Source of the DNA: Cellulophaga omnivescoria
GTDB taxonomy: Bacteria; Bacteroidota; Bacteroidia; Flavobacteriales; Flavobacteriaceae
NCBI RefSeq assembly: GCF_001999725.1
Contig: NZ_MDDP01000050.1
Location: 164,155 to 228,154 of the forward strand
DNA: 64,000 bases
Direction of reading: 5' to 3'
Positions 25,915 through 35,512 of this stretch are shown one piece after another (positions within the stretch are counted from its first letter, which is position 1; each line of letters opens with the position of its first letter). The position numbers and the translations under genes are program-made. A model generated the notes under the pieces. That model was given only the letters and a program-made list of their open reading frames with translations. It searched no databases and was not told the origin of the DNA.

Positions 25915-25922
25915 CAAATATA
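25915..25922 (-). promoter_or_regulatory. -7 element of the amino-acid dehydrogenase gene
   Basis: TATATTTG on the minus strand fits TAnnTTTG and implies a leader of about 120 nt. No convincing -33 element. Confidence 0.45.
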
Positions 25923-26028
25923 AAAATATTGCGGCATTTTTAAACTTTTAACAACCATAGAATGATTAATTTTTCATTAATTTTACGTTGAACCGTACTA
26001 AAGTATAGAGAAAGAGAACAATATACTG

Positions 26029-26059
26029 TTGAATATATCACAATATAAAGCTATATTTG
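26029..26059 (+). promoter_or_regulatory. Promoter of the acyl-CoA dehydrogenase gene
   Basis: TTG at 26029-26031, a 20-nt spacer, then TATATTTG at 26052-26059: both parts of the Bacteroidota sigma-ABfr consensus. The start codon is 30 nt beyond. Confidence 0.72.
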
Positions 26060-26088
26060 TACACATAAATTAACATTATCGCAATAAG

Positions 26089-27231
26089 ATGGACTTTAAG
26101 TTAACAGAAGAACAATTAATGATTCAGCAAGCAGCAAGAGATTTTGCTCAAAATGAATTATTACCAGAAGTAATTGAAAGAGATGACGCCCAAAGATTCC
26201 CTGAAGAAGAAGTAAAAAAAATGGGCGAGCTAGGCTTTTTAGGAATGATGGTAGACTCTAAATACGGAGGAAGCGGCCTAGACACCCTTTCATACGTTTT
26301 AGTAATGGAAGAATTGTCTAAAGTAGATGCTTCTTGTTCTGTAATTGTTTCTGTAAACAACTCTCTAGTTTGTTGGGGCTTAGAAACTTTTGGCACAGAA
26401 GAACAAAAACAAAAATACTTAACTCGTTTAACAACAGGAGAAAGTATAGGTGCTTTTTGTTTGTCTGAACCTGAAGCTGGTAGTGATGCTACATCACAAA
26501 AAACTACAGCAATAGACAAAGGAGATCACTACGTATTAAACGGTACAAAAAACTGGATTACCAATGGTAGTTCTGCAGACATATACTTAGTAATTGCACA
26601 AACAGACATAGAAAAAGGGCACAAAGGAATTAATGCTTTAATTGTAGAAAAAGGAGCAGAAGGGTTTGAAATTGGACCAAAAGAAAATAAATTAGGTATT
26701 AGAGGTAGTGACACACACTCATTAATATTTAATGATGTAAAAGTACCTAAGGAAAATAGAATTGGAGAAGACGGTTTTGGTTTTAAATTTGCTATGAAAA
26801 CACTTTCTGGTGGAAGAATTGGTATTGCTGCACAAGCATTAGGTATTGCTGCAGGCGCATATGAATTAGCATTAAAATACTCTAAACAAAGAAAAGCATT
26901 TGGTACTGAGATTGCCAACCACCAAGCTATTGCTTTTAAATTAGCTGATATGCACACTTCTATAGAAGCTGCAAGGATGTTAGTTTACAAAGCTGCTATG
27001 GATAAAGATAATCATGAAAATTATGATTTATCTGGTGCAATGGCAAAACTCTACGCATCTAAAGTTGCTATGGATGTTGCTGTAGAAGCCGTACAAATAC
27101 ACGGTGGTAACGGTTTTGTTAAAGATTACCACGTAGAGCGTTTAATGAGAGATGCTAAAATTACACAGATTTATGAAGGCACATCTGAAATACAAAAAAT
27201 AGTAATTTCAAGAAGCATTTTAAGAGATTAA
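26089..27231 (+). CDS. Acyl-CoA dehydrogenase (short-chain/butyryl type)
   Basis: FAD enzyme of 380 aa that makes the 2,3-double bond in acyl-CoA during fatty-acid or branched amino-acid breakdown. The N-terminal helical domain starts MDFKLTEEQ. The flavin/substrate motif FCLSEPEAGSDA sits near 125-136 and NGTKNWITNGSSAD near 148-161. The C-terminal domain has QALGIAAGAYELAL near 249-262 and the catalytic base E363 in QIYEGTSEIQ. All family motifs are intact and length is standard. Single gene with its own promoter and terminator. The exact chain length is not evident. Confidence 0.94.
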   Translation: MDFKLTEEQLMIQQAARDFAQNELLPEVIERDDAQRFPEEEVKKMGELGFLGMMVDSKYGGSGLDTLSYVLVMEELSKVDASCSVIVSVNNSLVCWGLETFGTEEQKQKYLTRLTTGESIGAFCLSEPEAGSDATSQKTTAIDKGDHYVLNGTKNWITNGSSADIYLVIAQTDIEKGHKGINALIVEKGAEGFEIGPKENKLGIRGSDTHSLIFNDVKVPKENRIGEDGFGFKFAMKTLSGGRIGIAAQALGIAAGAYELALKYSKQRKAFGTEIANHQAIAFKLADMHTSIEAARMLVYKAAMDKDNHENYDLSGAMAKLYASKVAMDVAVEAVQIHGGNGFVKDYHVERLMRDAKITQIYEGTSEIQKIVISRSILRD

Positions 27232-27257
27232 ATTACAATAATATCTTTTTTTAATAG

Positions 27258-27293
27258 AAATGCTGCACAAGTTCACTTGTGCAGCATTTTTTT
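27258..27293 (+). terminator. Terminator of the acyl-CoA dehydrogenase gene
   Basis: TGCTGCACAAG, loop TTCA, CTTGTGCAGCA, then seven T; flanking A/T bases extend the stem to 14 bp. Confidence 0.93.
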
Positions 27294-27297
27294 ATGA

Positions 27298-27326
27298 CAA
27301 ATTCATAATTTAACATTATGAATTTG
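27298..27326. repeat. 12-bp-arm inverted repeat behind the terminator
   Basis: CAAATTCATAAT (27298-27309) and ATTATGAATTTG (27315-27326) are exact reverse complements around a 5-nt centre, TTAAC. No T run follows, so it is not an ordinary terminator; it lies 116 nt before the gltB promoter element. Confidence 0.6.
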
Positions 27327-27441
27327 ATAATTTATACACCCTTAAAAATTTAAAATTTCACATAATTTATCAATACACTGAAAATGATGAATTAATTTCT
27401 TACTTATCATTAAATCTTTAAACATAATTTAACGATTGTAA

Positions 27442-27449
27442 TATATTTG
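27442..27449 (+). promoter_or_regulatory. -7 element of the gltBD operon
   Basis: TATATTTG, 17 nt before the gltB ATG. A -33 TTG is not evident, which would fit a promoter that needs an activator. Confidence 0.55.
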
Positions 27450-27466
27450 AAGAAATGTGATAATTT

Positions 27467-30400
27467 ATGAAGCTGAAAAAACAAGGGTTATACCTACCGG
27501 ATTTTGAACATGACAACTGTGGAGCAGGTTTTATATGTAGCTTAAAAGGAAAGAAGTCTAACGACATAATACATAAAGCCTTAGAGATATTAGATAAACT
27601 AGAGCACCGAGGAGCCGTTAGTTCTGATGGCAAAACGGGTGACGGGGCTGGTATCTTAATAGATATACCACATGATTACTTTGTAGAGGTTTGTAATTTT
27701 ACTCTGCCAGAACCAGGCGAATATGCTGTTGCAAACATATTTTTGCCGCAAAAGGAAAACCAAAGAGATTTTTGTATTTCTGTTTTTGAAGAAAACATAA
27801 AAAAACAAGGGTTAAAATTGCTTGGCTGGAGAGATGCGCCTGTAAACAAAAATGTTCCTGGGCGTATTGCTATGGAAACAGAGCCCTTTGTTAAGCAAAT
27901 ATTTATAGCAAAAGAAGACAGCTCACAAGATTATGCTTCTTTTAACCTAAAATTATACATTGCTCGTAAAGTTACAGAGCACACAATTTTGGGATCTAAA
28001 TTATCTGAAAGTGGCTTTTTCTATGTACCAAGCTTATCTACAAAAATTATTATTTTTAAAGGTCTTTTAATGCCACAAGACATTAAATTTTACTTTAAAG
28101 ATTTAATGGATCCTAGAGTGGTTACAAGACTTGCCTTAGTACATCAACGTTTTTCTACAAACACTTTTCCTACTTGGGATTTAGCACAACCATTTAGGTA
28201 TATGTGCCATAACGGAGAAATAAATACGTTACGCGGTAATGTGTCTAGAATGCGCTCTAGAGAAGAGTTATTAAAAAGTGATTTATTTGGAGATGAAATA
28301 AAAAACATACTTCCTATAATATTACCTGGCAAATCTGACTCTGCAACTATGGATATGGTGGTAGAATTACTGTTGATGACAGGCAGATCTTTACCAGAAG
28401 TAATGATGATTATGGTACCAGAAGCCTGGGAAAAAAACCCAGATATGTCTCCTGCTAAAAGAGCTTTTTACGAGTACAACTCTTGTATGATGGAGCCTTG
28501 GGACGGACCTGCATCTGTACCATTTACAGATGGCAACTATATTGGAGCAGTTTTAGATCGTAACGGATTAAGACCTTCTAGATATTCTGTCACCAAAGAT
28601 GGCTACGTAATTATGTCATCAGAAACTGGTGTGGTAGATATAGAACCAGAAAACATTGAGTTCCACGGCAGATTAGAGCCTGGGAAAATGTTTTTGGTTA
28701 ATATGGAAGAAGGCCGTATAGTTAATGACGAAGAAATAAAAGAAAAAATTGCTCAATTAAAGCCTTACCAAAAATGGTTAGACAATAATTTGGTACATTT
28801 AAAAGATATACCTTATAATGACTGCCCTTTATTTCTAGGAGAGGAAAGTCTTGATAAAAGAAAATCTCTTTTTGGATATACTTTAGAAGATATAAACACA
28901 ATTATATTACCAATGGGCAAAACAGCCAAAGAACCTATTGGTTCTATGGGGTCTGATACTCCAATTGCTGTATTATCTGAAAAACCACAACTTATTTACA
29001 ATTACTTTAAGCAATTATTTGCCCAAGTTACTAATCCACCTTTAGACGGGATAAGAGAAGAGTTAATTACAGATATTAGCTTAACTCTTGGTAGTGATCA
29101 TAATATTTTTGATTTTTCGGAATTGCATTGCCGTAAATTAAAAATTCAGAATCCTGTAATATCTAAAGAAGATTTAGACAAGATAAAGAACTATGATGCT
29201 AGTCCAGATTACAAAGTAACATCTATTCCTATTTTATACAAAATAGCACGTGGGCACAATGCTTTAGAAGAAGCTTTAGCTAGCATACTAGACCAGGCCT
29301 CTAAAGCAATAGATAGCGGTACAAATATTATTATTTTATCAGACAGAAATGTAAACAAAGACAACGCACCTATACCTGCTTTGCTAGCTTTATCTTTTGT
29401 AAATAGCGGACTTCAAAAACTAGGAAAAAGATCTAAACTTAGTATCATTATTGAGTCTGCAGAACCTAGAGAAGTACATCATTTTGCATTATTATTTGGT
29501 TACGGAGCAAGTGCTGTAAACCCATATTTGGTAAACGAAATTATTGCTGAGCAAATAGAAGAAAATGACATTACAGACATTACTTTTGATGAGGCAATTA
29601 AAAATTACAACAAAGGTATTGGCAAGGGAGTTTTAAAAGTGATGAACAAAATAGGCATCTCTACCTTAAACTCTTACAGAGGTTCGCAATTATTTGAGTG
29701 CATTGGTATAAACACCAAGGTGGTAGATAAATATTTTCCAAATACCCCAACAAGAATACAAGGTATTGGCTTGTATCAAATAGAAAAAGAAATAGCAAAG
29801 AGACATCAAAAAGCATTTAACACTAAAGAAGTAGCTGCTAGTTTAGAACTAGAAATGGGCGGTGCATACAGATGGCGTAGAGATGGTGAAAAACACTTAT
29901 TTAATCCACTTACCATTGCTAAACTACAAAAATCTGTACGTAACAACGAACCAGAAACCTACAAAGAATACTCTAAGCTAATTAATGAACAATCAAAACA
30001 CTTAATGACTATTAGAGGTTTGTTTGAATTCTCTAACTACGATCCAATTCCTATTGAAGAGGTAGAACCTTGGACAGATATTGTAAAGCGCTTTAAAACT
30101 GGCGCAATGTCTTACGGATCTATAAGTAAGGAAGCTCATGAAAATTTAGCAATTGCTATGAACCGTATTGGCGGTAAAAGCAATTCTGGTGAAGGTGGTG
30201 AAGATGCAGAGCGTTTTTACAAAAATGAAACTGGAGATTGGAGAAACAGCGCTATAAAACAAGTTGCTTCAGGTAGGTTTGGAGTAACATCTAATTACTT
30301 AACAAGTGCCAAGGAAATACAAATAAAAATGGCACAAGGCGCTAAACCTGGAGAAGGCGGACAATTGCCTGGACCAAAAGTAAATCCGTCTATAGCAAAA

Positions 30401-31978
30401 ACAAGAAACTCTACTCCGTATGTAGGTCTTATTTCCCCTCCTCCACATCATGATATTTATTCAATTGAAGATTTATCACAATTAATATACGATTTAAAAT
30501 CTGCCAACAGAGAGGCAAGAATAAATGTAAAATTAGTATCAGAAGTTGGTGTAGGTACCGTAGCTGCTGGTGTAGCAAAAGCAAAAGCAGATGTAGTATT
30601 AATTTCTGGTCATGATGGAGGAACAGGAGCATCTCCTTTAACATCTTTAAAACACGCAGGCTTACCTTGGGAACTTGGTATTGCAGAAGCGCAACAAACT
30701 TTGGTTATGAACGACCTAAGAAATAGAGTTGTTGTAGAGTGTGACGGACAATTAAAAACGGGTCGTGACGTTGCAATTGCATGTTTACTTGGAGCAGAAG
30801 AATTTGGTTTTGCAACCGCTCCTTTAGTAGCTTCTGGATGTATCATGATGCGTGTTTGTCACTTAAACACTTGTCCGGTTGGTATTGCTACTCAAAATCC
30901 TGAACTACGTAAAAAGTTTAAAGGAAAACCAGAACACGTAGTTAATTATATGTACTTTATTGCTCAAGAATTAAGAGAAATAATGGCACAGTTGGGCTTT
31001 AGAACGGTTAACGAAATGGTTGGTCAGGTTCAAAAACTAGACCGCAACAAAGCCATAGAACACTACAAAGCAGAAGGCATAGACCTTACCCCTATTTTAC
31101 ATCAAGTAGATGTACCTGCTGATACCAAACTATACAATACACAAAAACAAGAGCACGATATTTATAAATCTATAGAGTTTAAAATTATAGAAAAAGCGCA
31201 TCCATCATTATTCAGAAAAGAAAAACTAACACTAGATTTTCCTATTAAAAATACAGACAGAGCAGTTGGTGCAATTATAAGTAATGAAATTTCAAAAACC
31301 TATGGTGCAAAAGGTTTACCTATAAACACGCTACGTTTAAACTTTACTGGTTCTGCCGGACAAAGCTTTGGTGCCTTTGCAACCAGAGGTTTAACTATGA
31401 CCGTTAATGGCAACACTAATGATTATTTAGGAAAAGGGCTTTCTGGCGGTAAACTAGTAATAAAAGTTCCTGAAGGTGCTACTATAATTCCAGAAGACAA
31501 TGTTATAACTGGTAACGTAACCTTATATGGTGCTACTGCTGGTAGAGCCTACATTAATGGTAAAGCAGGTGAACGTTTCTGCGTGCGTAACTCTGGAGCA
31601 AAAACTGTTGTAGAGGGCATTGGAGACCACGGTTGCGAGTATATGACTGGTGGTGTTGCAGTAATTTTAGGTGAAGTAGGCCGTAATTTTGGAGCAGGTA
31701 TGAGTGGCGGTATTGCTTACGTATTAGACCCAAACAAAACTTTTGAAAAAAATTGCAACAAAGAGTCTCTTAATTTACTACCTGTAGAAGAAGCTAATGA
31801 CATTGCAGAATTAAAAGACCTTATAGAGAGTCATTACAACTACACTATGAGTCCTTTAGCACAACGTTTATTAGAAAACTGGGAAAACAGCTTACCAATG
31901 TTTGTAAAAGTATTCCCTGAAGAATACCGCCAAGCATTAAAAAGATTAGAAGAAGAAGAAAAAGCTAGCATAATATAG
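27467..31978 (+). CDS. gltB: Glutamate synthase large subunit
   Basis: Makes glutamate from glutamine and 2-oxoglutarate in ammonia assimilation; 1503 aa, normal length. The class II glutamine amidotransferase domain starts at C18 after a short propeptide (MKLKKQ...HDN), which must be removed to free the catalytic Cys. A central domain follows, then the FMN synthase domain (about 850-1210) with GEGGEDAERF and SGHDGGTGASPLTS, and the 3Fe-4S Cys C1125, C1131, C1136 (CIMMRVCHLNTCPVG). A C-terminal GXGXG beta-helix domain ends the chain (GATAGRAYINGKAGERF, GGVAVILGEVGRNFGAGM). The gltD gene starts 6 nt later. Confidence 0.97.
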   Translation: MKLKKQGLYLPDFEHDNCGAGFICSLKGKKSNDIIHKALEILDKLEHRGAVSSDGKTGDGAGILIDIPHDYFVEVCNFTLPEPGEYAVANIFLPQKENQRDFCISVFEENIKKQGLKLLGWRDAPVNKNVPGRIAMETEPFVKQIFIAKEDSSQDYASFNLKLYIARKVTEHTILGSKLSESGFFYVPSLSTKIIIFKGLLMPQDIKFYFKDLMDPRVVTRLALVHQRFSTNTFPTWDLAQPFRYMCHNGEINTLRGNVSRMRSREELLKSDLFGDEIKNILPIILPGKSDSATMDMVVELLLMTGRSLPEVMMIMVPEAWEKNPDMSPAKRAFYEYNSCMMEPWDGPASVPFTDGNYIGAVLDRNGLRPSRYSVTKDGYVIMSSETGVVDIEPENIEFHGRLEPGKMFLVNMEEGRIVNDEEIKEKIAQLKPYQKWLDNNLVHLKDIPYNDCPLFLGEESLDKRKSLFGYTLEDINTIILPMGKTAKEPIGSMGSDTPIAVLSEKPQLIYNYFKQLFAQVTNPPLDGIREELITDISLTLGSDHNIFDFSELHCRKLKIQNPVISKEDLDKIKNYDASPDYKVTSIPILYKIARGHNALEEALASILDQASKAIDSGTNIIILSDRNVNKDNAPIPALLALSFVNSGLQKLGKRSKLSIIIESAEPREVHHFALLFGYGASAVNPYLVNEIIAEQIEENDITDITFDEAIKNYNKGIGKGVLKVMNKIGISTLNSYRGSQLFECIGINTKVVDKYFPNTPTRIQGIGLYQIEKEIAKRHQKAFNTKEVAASLELEMGGAYRWRRDGEKHLFNPLTIAKLQKSVRNNEPETYKEYSKLINEQSKHLMTIRGLFEFSNYDPIPIEEVEPWTDIVKRFKTGAMSYGSISKEAHENLAIAMNRIGGKSNSGEGGEDAERFYKNETGDWRNSAIKQVASGRFGVTSNYLTSAKEIQIKMAQGAKPGEGGQLPGPKVNPSIAKTRNSTPYVGLISPPPHHDIYSIEDLSQLIYDLKSANREARINVKLVSEVGVGTVAAGVAKAKADVVLISGHDGGTGASPLTSLKHAGLPWELGIAEAQQTLVMNDLRNRVVVECDGQLKTGRDVAIACLLGAEEFGFATAPLVASGCIMMRVCHLNTCPVGIATQNPELRKKFKGKPEHVVNYMYFIAQELREIMAQLGFRTVNEMVGQVQKLDRNKAIEHYKAEGIDLTPILHQVDVPADTKLYNTQKQEHDIYKSIEFKIIEKAHPSLFRKEKLTLDFPIKNTDRAVGAIISNEISKTYGAKGLPINTLRLNFTGSAGQSFGAFATRGLTMTVNGNTNDYLGKGLSGGKLVIKVPEGATIIPEDNVITGNVTLYGATAGRAYINGKAGERFCVRNSGAKTVVEGIGDHGCEYMTGGVAVILGEVGRNFGAGMSGGIAYVLDPNKTFEKNCNKESLNLLPVEEANDIAELKDLIESHYNYTMSPLAQRLLENWENSLPMFVKVFPEEYRQALKRLEEEEKASII

Positions 31979-31984
31979 AGCACT

Positions 31985-33451
31985 ATGGGAAAAACAACTG
32001 GATTTTTAGAGTTCGAAAGAAAAATAGAAGACTATGCTCCTGTAGAAGAGCGTATAAAAAATTATAAAGAATTTACACAGCCATTAAAAGAAACAGAATT
32101 AAAAAACCAAGGCGCACGTTGTATGGATTGCGGAGTTCCGTTTTGCCATAGCGGATGCCCACTAGGAAATTTAATTCCAGATTTTAATGATGCTGTTTAC
32201 AAAGGAAAATGGGAAAAAGCAGCTACCATATTACACTCTACAAACAACTTTCCTGAGTTTACAGGTAGATTATGCCCTGCTCCCTGTGAAGAAGCCTGTG
32301 TATTAGGCATTAACGAAGATCCTGTATCTATAGAAAATATAGAAAAAAACATTGTAGAAACCGCATTCTCTAAAGGATGGATAACAGCACAACCACCTAA
32401 AACAAGAACAGGTAAAACTGTTGCTATTATAGGATCTGGACCGGCTGGCTTAGCAACTGCACAACAATTAAACAGAGCCGGACACTTGGTTACTGTTTTT
32501 GAGCGCGATGCAAAAGTTGGTGGATTATTACGCTATGGTATTCCAGATTTTAAAATGGAAAAAAACGTAATTGACCGTAGACTAGAAGTCCTGAAAGAGG
32601 AAGGGATAATTTTTAAGACTAACACACATATAGGAGTAGATATAGACGCCAACACTCTAAAAGAAGATTTTGATGCCGTTGTACTTTCTGGCGGTGCCAC
32701 AGTACGCAGAAAATTACCTATAAAAGGAGCCGATTTAAAAGGAGTTGTACAAGCAATGGACTTTTTAAAGCAAAACAACAAACGTGTAGATGGTATTACC
32801 GATTTAGGAGAAGAAATAAAGGCTACCAACAAAGATGTTATTGTTATTGGTGGTGGTGATACTGGATCTGACTGTATAGGAACATCTATACGCCACGGAG
32901 CAAACTCTGTTTCTAATTTTGAGATTATGAGCAAAGCAACTCCAGAAAGGCCTGTAGATCAACCTTGGCCGTTTTGGCCAATGCGCTTACGCACTAGCTC
33001 ATCTCATAAAGAAGGCGCAGAACGTTTTTTTAGCATATCTACCAAAGAATTTATTGGAGATGAAAAAGGAAACTTAAAAGGACTTATAACCGCAGAAGTA
33101 GAGTGGATAAAAACACCTGGACAAAGACCTACATTAAAAGAAGTTCCTGGTACAGAAAAAGAATGGAAATGCGACTTAGTTTTACTTGCAATGGGTTTTA
33201 CAGGTTCAGAAATGACTGTAGCTCAGCAATTAGGCTTAGAAGCAGATCCTAGAACAAATATTAAAGCGTCTGCAAAAAACTATATGACCAATGTACCCGG
33301 TGTTTTTGTGGCAGGAGACCAAAGAAGAGGGCAATCTCTAATTGTATGGGCAATCTCAGAAGGCAGACAGGCTGCGCATCACGTAGATGTTTACCTAACA
33401 GGAAGCTCTACTTTACCACTAAAAGGAGAAGGAGATTTACCTAGGGTTTAG
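31985..33451 (+). CDS. gltD: Glutamate synthase small subunit (NADPH type)
   Basis: Feeds electrons from NADPH to GltB; 488 aa. N-terminal 4Fe-4S Cys are C46, C49, C54, C58 (CMDCGVPFCHSGC) and C97, C101, C105 (CPAPCEEAC). The FAD-binding motif is GSGPAGLATAQQL near 150-162 and the NADPH motif GGGDTGSDCIGTS near 290-302. The end has GVFVAGDQRRGQSLIVWAI with the second FAD contact. It is in one operon with gltB. No sequence oddity. Confidence 0.96.
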   Translation: MGKTTGFLEFERKIEDYAPVEERIKNYKEFTQPLKETELKNQGARCMDCGVPFCHSGCPLGNLIPDFNDAVYKGKWEKAATILHSTNNFPEFTGRLCPAPCEEACVLGINEDPVSIENIEKNIVETAFSKGWITAQPPKTRTGKTVAIIGSGPAGLATAQQLNRAGHLVTVFERDAKVGGLLRYGIPDFKMEKNVIDRRLEVLKEEGIIFKTNTHIGVDIDANTLKEDFDAVVLSGGATVRRKLPIKGADLKGVVQAMDFLKQNNKRVDGITDLGEEIKATNKDVIVIGGGDTGSDCIGTSIRHGANSVSNFEIMSKATPERPVDQPWPFWPMRLRTSSSHKEGAERFFSISTKEFIGDEKGNLKGLITAEVEWIKTPGQRPTLKEVPGTEKEWKCDLVLLAMGFTGSEMTVAQQLGLEADPRTNIKASAKNYMTNVPGVFVAGDQRRGQSLIVWAISEGRQAAHHVDVYLTGSSTLPLKGEGDLPRV

Positions 33452-33488
33452 AAAAAAAAATAAAAAACGCTTTGTATTGATATTATAC

Positions 33489-33496
33489 TATCTTTG
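33489..33496 (+). promoter_or_regulatory. -7 element of the cold-shock gene
   Basis: TATCTTTG, matching TAnnTTTG, 23 nt before the ATG. Confidence 0.55.
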
Positions 33497-33519
33497 CACT
33501 TTAAATTAAAAATAAAATT

Positions 33520-33711
33520 ATGAGTAACGGTACAGTAAAATTTTTTAACGACTCTAAAGGTTTCGGTTTTATCACTCCAGATGATGGTGGTAAAGACGTT
33601 TTTGTTCACATTAGTGGATTAACTCACGAAATAGCTGAAGGAGACAAAGTTAGTTATGACGTTGAAGAAGGAAAAAAAGGACCTAATGCAGTAAACGTTG
33701 AAGTCCTTTAA
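33520..33711 (+). CDS. Cold-shock domain protein, CspA family
   Basis: A 63-aa single-domain OB-fold protein that binds single-stranded RNA and DNA and melts RNA structure. RNP1 is KGFGFI (residues 14-19) and RNP2 is VFVHIS (27-32). The start [11 protein letters not shown] is the family norm. It has its own promoter and a strong terminator, and stands alone between gltD and rpe. Whether it is cold-induced or constitutive cannot be told. Confidence 0.97.
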   Translation: MSNGTVKFFNDSKGFGFITPDDGGKDVFVHISGLTHEIAEGDKVSYDVEEGKKGPNAVNVEVL

Positions 33712-33738
33712 TATATAAAGAATTTAACTTATTACATG

Positions 33739-33771
33739 CAAAGCCTGTTGTTTTTAACAACAGGCTTTTTT
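33739..33771 (+). terminator. Terminator of the cold-shock gene
   Basis: AAGCCTGTTGTT, loop TTT, AACAACAGGCTT, then a T run. Confidence 0.93.
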
Positions 33772-33843
33772 GTTTCATCTAACTACTAATCTTAAACAAT
33801 TTATAAAGGTTAATTTCCACTGTTTCAATTTACATCAAATGCG

Positions 33844-33851
33844 TACTTTTG
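33844..33851 (+). promoter_or_regulatory. -7 element of rpe-ypdA
   Basis: TACTTTTG, matching TAnnTTTG, 23 nt before the rpe ATG. Confidence 0.5.
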
Positions 33852-33874
33852 CATAAATATCAATCTAAAACAAA

Positions 33875-34534
33875 ATGAGCAACAACAAAATTGCACCTTC
33901 TTTATTAGCAGCAGACTTTGGAAACCTACAGAGAGATGTAGAAATGGTAAACAATAGTGAAGCAGATTGGCACCATATAGATATTATGGACGGCGTTTTT
34001 GTTCCTAATATATCTTACGGTATGCCGGTTTTAAAAAGTATAGCACAGCACGCTACAAAAACATTAGATGTACATTTAATGATTGTAGACCCTGATAGGT
34101 ACATTAAAACCTTTGCTGAATTAGGTGCAAATGTGTTAACAGTACACTATGAAGCTTGTACACATTTACACAGAACTTTACAAGCAATTAAAGCAGAAGG
34201 TATGATGGCTGGCGTTGCTTTAAATCCGCATACAAGCATACACTTATTAGAAGATATAATAAACGACATTGATGTTGTTTGTTTAATGAGTGTTAATCCT
34301 GGTTTTGGCGGACAATCTTTTATTGAGAATACTTACTATAAGGTAAAAGCATTAAAGGAATTAATCATTAAAAAAAATGCAAAAACTCTTATAGAGATAG
34401 ATGGTGGTGTTACCTCTAAAAATGCAAAGGATTTAGTAGATGCAGGTGCAGATGTACTAGTTGCGGGAAGCTTTGTTTTTAAGAGCGATAACCCTACGGA
34501 TACAATTAAAAACTTAAAAGAAATTATAGGCTAG
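33875..34534 (+). CDS. rpe: Ribulose-phosphate 3-epimerase
   Basis: Pentose-phosphate enzyme that interconverts ribulose 5-phosphate and xylulose 5-phosphate; 219 aa TIM barrel. Catalytic and metal residues lie in IAPSLLAADF, WHHIDIMDGVFVPN (metal His and catalytic Asp), LDVHLMI and MSVNPGFGGQSF, then EIDGGV with the second catalytic Asp. The phosphate loop is VAGSFVFKS. All are intact. Its TAG overlaps the GTG of the next gene by one base, so translation is likely coupled. Confidence 0.96.
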   Translation: MSNNKIAPSLLAADFGNLQRDVEMVNNSEADWHHIDIMDGVFVPNISYGMPVLKSIAQHATKTLDVHLMIVDPDRYIKTFAELGANVLTVHYEACTHLHRTLQAIKAEGMMAGVALNPHTSIHLLEDIINDIDVVCLMSVNPGFGGQSFIENTYYKVKALKELIIKKNAKTLIEIDGGVTSKNAKDLVDAGADVLVAGSFVFKSDNPTDTIKNLKEIIG

Positions 34535-35499
34535 TGAATTTATTAGATGTTGTAATTATTGGCGGCGGACCCATTGGTATTGCCTGCGGATTAGAGGCTA
34601 AAAAAAACGGACTTTCTTATCTTATTTTAGAAAAAGGGTGTATTGTAAACTCGTTATACAACTACCCTGCTAAAATGCAATTTTTTTCATCATCAGAAAA
34701 ACTAGAAATAGACAATATTCCTTTTATTAGTAATGAAGCCAAACCTAAAAAAGAAGAAGCTTTAGAATACTACAGAAGAATTGTAAGCAGTAATAATTTA
34801 GACATTAATTTATTTGAAAAAGTAACTGATGTCACCAAAGACACTACTTGCTATATTGTAAAAACCAGTAAAGCAACTTACACAGCAAATAGCGTAATAA
34901 TAGCTACTGGTTTTTACGATATACCTAATAAATTAAATATTCTAGGAGAAGACTTACCAAAAGTTAGCCACTATTATAATAATCCACATTTTTTTTCTAA
35001 ACAAAAATTAGCGGTTGTTGGCGCAAGTAACTCATCAATAGATGCTGCATTAGAATGTTGGCGTAAAGGCGCAGAAGTTACTTTAATAATTAGAGGTTCT
35101 GAAGTTGGTAAACGTGTAAAATATTGGGTACGCCCAGACATTATTAATCGTATAGAGGAAGGTAGTATAAAAGTTATATACAATGCCAATATTACAGAAA
35201 TTAAAGAAAGAGAGATAGTAATAAAAACAGCTAACGAAACTATAGTATTAGAAAACGATTATGTTTTAGCCTTAACTGGTTACAGACCTAATTTTAATTT
35301 TTTAACCAAAATAGGAATTACTTTATCTAACGACGCAAAAAAAATTCCGACTCATAACACAGACACTATGGAAACAAACCTAAAAAATGTTTTTTTAGCC
35401 GGTGTAATTTGTGGAGGAATGGAAACACACAAATGGTTTATAGAAAATTCTAGGATACACGCTAAAAAAATAATAAGTACTATTTTAAAAAAGAAATAA
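34534..35499 (+). CDS. ypdA: YpdA-family putative bacillithiol disulfide reductase
   Basis: Flavoprotein of 321 aa that would reduce bacillithiol disulfide with NADPH. FAD motif IGGGPIGIACG (residues 9-19); NADPH motif VVGASNSSIDAALE near 169-182; a second FAD contact in VFLAGVICGG near 287. There is no CxxC redox pair of the thioredoxin reductase type, as expected for YpdA. The start is GTG at 34534, sharing its G with the rpe stop. The presence of YpdA suggests that the organism makes bacillithiol; the biosynthesis genes are not in this window. A thioredoxin-reductase-like oxidoreductase of other function is the alternative. Confidence 0.85.
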   Translation: MNLLDVVIIGGGPIGIACGLEAKKNGLSYLILEKGCIVNSLYNYPAKMQFFSSSEKLEIDNIPFISNEAKPKKEEALEYYRRIVSSNNLDINLFEKVTDVTKDTTCYIVKTSKATYTANSVIIATGFYDIPNKLNILGEDLPKVSHYYNNPHFFSKQKLAVVGASNSSIDAALECWRKGAEVTLIIRGSEVGKRVKYWVRPDIINRIEEGSIKVIYNANITEIKEREIVIKTANETIVLENDYVLALTGYRPNFNFLTKIGITLSNDAKKIPTHNTDTMETNLKNVFLAGVICGGMETHKWFIENSRIHAKKIISTILKKK

Positions 35500-35512
35500 T
35501 AATTATATTACA

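Larger units (their letters stand above)
25786..26088. other. Divergent intergenic region of 303 bp
   Basis: No open frame here. It holds a -7-like TATATTTG for the dehydrogenase on the minus strand (25915-25922), a CTCCC-GTTT-GGGAG hairpin in that gene's leader (25847-25860), and a good promoter for the acyl-CoA dehydrogenase (26029-26059). Otherwise AT-rich with no repeat seen. Confidence 0.6.
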
